A stretch of 64,000 bases of DNA from Actinomycetota bacterium (lineage in GTDB: Bacteria; Actinomycetota; Acidimicrobiia; Acidimicrobiales; Ilumatobacteraceae), in assembly GCA_016870215.1 (NCBI GenBank), contig VGCD01000002.1, forward strand, positions 1 to 64,000, in the 5' to 3' direction. This document shows, piece after piece, positions 62,441 to 64,000 of the stretch. The translations under genes and the position numbers were made by a program. Under the pieces are notes generated by a model that saw only the letters and a list, made by a program, of their open reading frames with translations, made no database searches and had not been told where the DNA came from. Within the stretch, counting starts at the first letter, position 1. Every line of letters starts with the position of its first letter.

Positions 62441-63217
62441 ATGAACGTGATCGTATGCGTCAAGCAAATCCCCGATCCGGCGGCACCAGGTGCCCTCGAT
62501 GCGGGAACCAACACCCTGAAGCGTGACGGCAAGCTCGTCATCGATGACTCCGACATGTACGGCGTCGAGATGGCATTGCAACTTGTCGACGCGGCCGGTG
62601 GTGGCGAAGTCAACCTCGTGTCGATGGCACCCAACAGCGAGACATCCGGTATGCGCACCGCGCTTGCCATGGGTGCAGCCAAAGGTGTGCTCGTGTCCGA
62701 CCCAGCACTGCAGGGAAGTGATGCATTGACCACCGCAAAGATTCTTGCGGCTGCGGTACAAAAACTCGGTGGTGCCGATCTCATCATTGCTGCAACCGAG
62801 TCATCTGATGGTTACACCGGAACGGTTCCCGAGCAGATGGCCGAAGTGCTCGGTCTTCCCTCGGTCACGTTCGCCAAGAAAGTTTCTGTCGATAGCGGAA
62901 CTTTGAAGGTCGATCGTCAGACCGAATCCGGATACGACGAAGTCTCGTGCCCGATGCCCGCAGTCATCAGTGTCACCGCCGGCGTGGTGGAGCCTCGCTA
63001 TCCGTCGTTCAAAGGAATCATGGCGGCAAAGAACAAGCCGATTGAAGAAGTGAAAGCTTCCGACCTCGGAGTCACGCCAGTTGGTTGGGAAGGTGCTGGT
63101 CAGAAAATCTCTGGCGTCGCGCAAGCAGAAGCTCGTCAAGCCGGTGAAATCATCGAAGATGACGGCGAAGCATTCGGCAAGATCGTCGGGTTCCTCGAGA
63201 ACCTGAAAGTCATCTGA
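62441..63217 (+). CDS. etfB: Electron-transfer flavoprotein beta subunit
   Basis: A 258-residue EtfB. Landmarks are VCVKQIPDP at the start, the AMP-binding region (GMRTALAMGA, ATESSDGYTG) and the recognition-loop region VSCPMPAVISVTAGV followed by PRYPSFKGIMAAKNKPI. Together with EtfA it carries electrons from acyl-CoA dehydrogenases to the quinone pool. The ATG at 62441 is the family start. Upstream in-frame codons are antisense to the lipid kinase. Confidence 0.94.
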   Translation: MNVIVCVKQIPDPAAPGALDAGTNTLKRDGKLVIDDSDMYGVEMALQLVDAAGGGEVNLVSMAPNSETSGMRTALAMGAAKGVLVSDPALQGSDALTTAKILAAAVQKLGGADLIIAATESSDGYTGTVPEQMAEVLGLPSVTFAKKVSVDSGTLKVDRQTESGYDEVSCPMPAVISVTAGVVEPRYPSFKGIMAAKNKPIEEVKASDLGVTPVGWEGAGQKISGVAQAEARQAGEIIEDDGEAFGKIVGFLENLKVI

Positions 63218-63237
63218 GAGCAGTTAGGAGAACAGCA

Positions 63238-64000
63238 ATGGCACTCAACAACATTTGGGTCTTCGCACAAGCTGCGAACGGTGCACCTACAAGCGCCACT
63301 CTCGAACTGCTCACCAAGGCACGTTCACTCTCTTCCAATGTCACCGCGTTCATGGGCGGCGACGGCAATTCAATTGCAGCAACGCTCGGTGAGTACGGCG
63401 CGACGAAGGTGTACTCGGTCGATCACGGCTCGAACCTTCCTGGCGTTGCCATCGCTTCAGCAATGAAGTCCGTCATCGATGGTGGCGACAAGCCCGACCT
63501 CATCATGTTCCCGCAGAACTATGAAGGCCGTGACACCATGTCGCGACTTTCGGTGAAGTTGAACAAGACGGTCATCACCAACAACATCGACATCGCAGAC
63601 AGTGGAGACGGCGTCACGACGGTCACACCGATCTTTGGTGGGAACACTCTCGTCAGCACCACGTTCACCGGTGAAGGCCCGTTCCTCGCGGCATTCCGTC
63701 CGAAAAGTTTCGCTCCCGAAGCCTCGGGTGGCGGCGCAGCGGCCGTCACTGCCGTGCAAGTTCCAGACCTTGGTGCCACAGGTGGCGCAAAAGTGCTGGC
63801 CGTTCACGTCGAAGAGACAACTGGTCCGAAGCTCGACGAAGCCGACGTGGTGGTCTCTGGCGGCCGCGGCCTCGGCGAGTCTGACAAGTACGTCTTGGTC
63901 GAGGATCTCGCCAAGATTCTGAAAGGCGCACCTGGCGCATCACGAGCAATTGTCGACGCCGGTTGGGTTCCTTACAGCTACCAAGTTGGTCAGACCGGCA
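63238..64000 (+). CDS. etfA: Electron-transfer flavoprotein alpha subunit (partial)
   Basis: The first 254 codons of EtfA; the window ends inside the gene. The N-terminal domain (IWVFAQAANGAP, ATKVYSVDH, PQNYEGRDTMSRLS) and the start of the FAD domain (VVVSGGRGLGESDKYVLVEDLA, ASRAIVDAGWVPYSYQVGQTG) are visible. A good AGGAG precedes the ATG, 20 bases after etfB. It binds FAD and docks on dehydrogenases. Confidence 0.93.
   Translation, partial: MALNNIWVFAQAANGAPTSATLELLTKARSLSSNVTAFMGGDGNSIAATLGEYGATKVYSVDHGSNLPGVAIASAMKSVIDGGDKPDLIMFPQNYEGRDTMSRLSVKLNKTVITNNIDIADSGDGVTTVTPIFGGNTLVSTTFTGEGPFLAAFRPKSFAPEASGGGAAAVTAVQVPDLGATGGAKVLAVHVEETTGPKLDEADVVVSGGRGLGESDKYVLVEDLAKILKGAPGASRAIVDAGWVPYSYQVGQTG

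Overview
The window looks like a chromosome segment from an uncultured actinobacterium, most plausibly of the Acidimicrobiia type (Ilumatobacter/Microthrix-like). This placement is inference. It rests on a WhiB protein, a PdtaS-type histidine kinase, DUF3107 and DUF3099 proteins, a class-E-like sortase, a full-length Lhr helicase, an F420-type LLM oxidoreductase and sterol-catabolism genes of mycobacterial type, combined with a GC content that looks mid-50s by eye, frequent GTG/TTG starts and very short intergenic gaps. I see no rRNA, tRNA, CRISPR, IS element or phage gene.

Bases 1 to about 32,100 form a catabolic region dominated by CoA-ester chemistry. The part from 17.5 to 32 kb closely parallels the steroid C/D-ring (HIP) genes of Mycobacterium tuberculosis. 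On the minus strand run echA20, ipdA, ipdB, ipdC, a MaoC hydratase, an SDR and an MFS transporter. Divergent from these are an SDR and an acyl-CoA ligase on plus. Then come ipdF, fadE30 and an Rv3548c/ChsB1-like SDR on minus. A FadE26/FadE17-like acyl-CoA dehydrogenase (plus) faces a TetR regulator and a FadA5-like thiolase (minus), with a perfect 19-base inverted repeat in front of the thiolase. The part from 1.6 to 17.5 kb carries side-chain-like functions: a divergent EchA19-like/FadD19-like pair, an alpha-methylacyl-CoA racemase, an SCP2-type thiolase beside a ketosynthase-like/DUF35 fusion, and a family III CoA-transferase. Interleaved are many small proteins of unknown role (NIPSNAP/EthD-like, NTF2-like, a degenerate ThDP-enzyme fragment, an APH-like kinase). 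No ring A/B genes (kstD, hsaABCD) are in the window.

Bases 32 to 45 kb are housekeeping and regulation: phosphofructokinase, a secreted protein, a HelD/HelR-like helicase, a lipoprotein, a DtxR regulator divergent from Lhr, a TetR protein, a DUF3099 membrane protein and a sortase.

Bases 45.4 to 51.9 kb hold a compact, mostly overlapping cytochrome c maturation (System I) operon, ccmABCDEFGH plus a CcmI-like TPR protein. A SixA-type phosphatase, an MFS protein and a YedY-like molybdoenzyme subunit follow.

Bases 54.4 to 60.5 kb join iron-sulfur and signalling functions: a SufR-like regulator divergent from Mrp, DUF3107, a pair of ArsA/Get3-like ATPases, PdtaS and WhiB. The window closes with glpQ, a diacylglycerol-kinase-like protein and etfB-etfA. 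The last gene is cut by the window edge and could take electrons from the acyl-CoA dehydrogenases encoded earlier.
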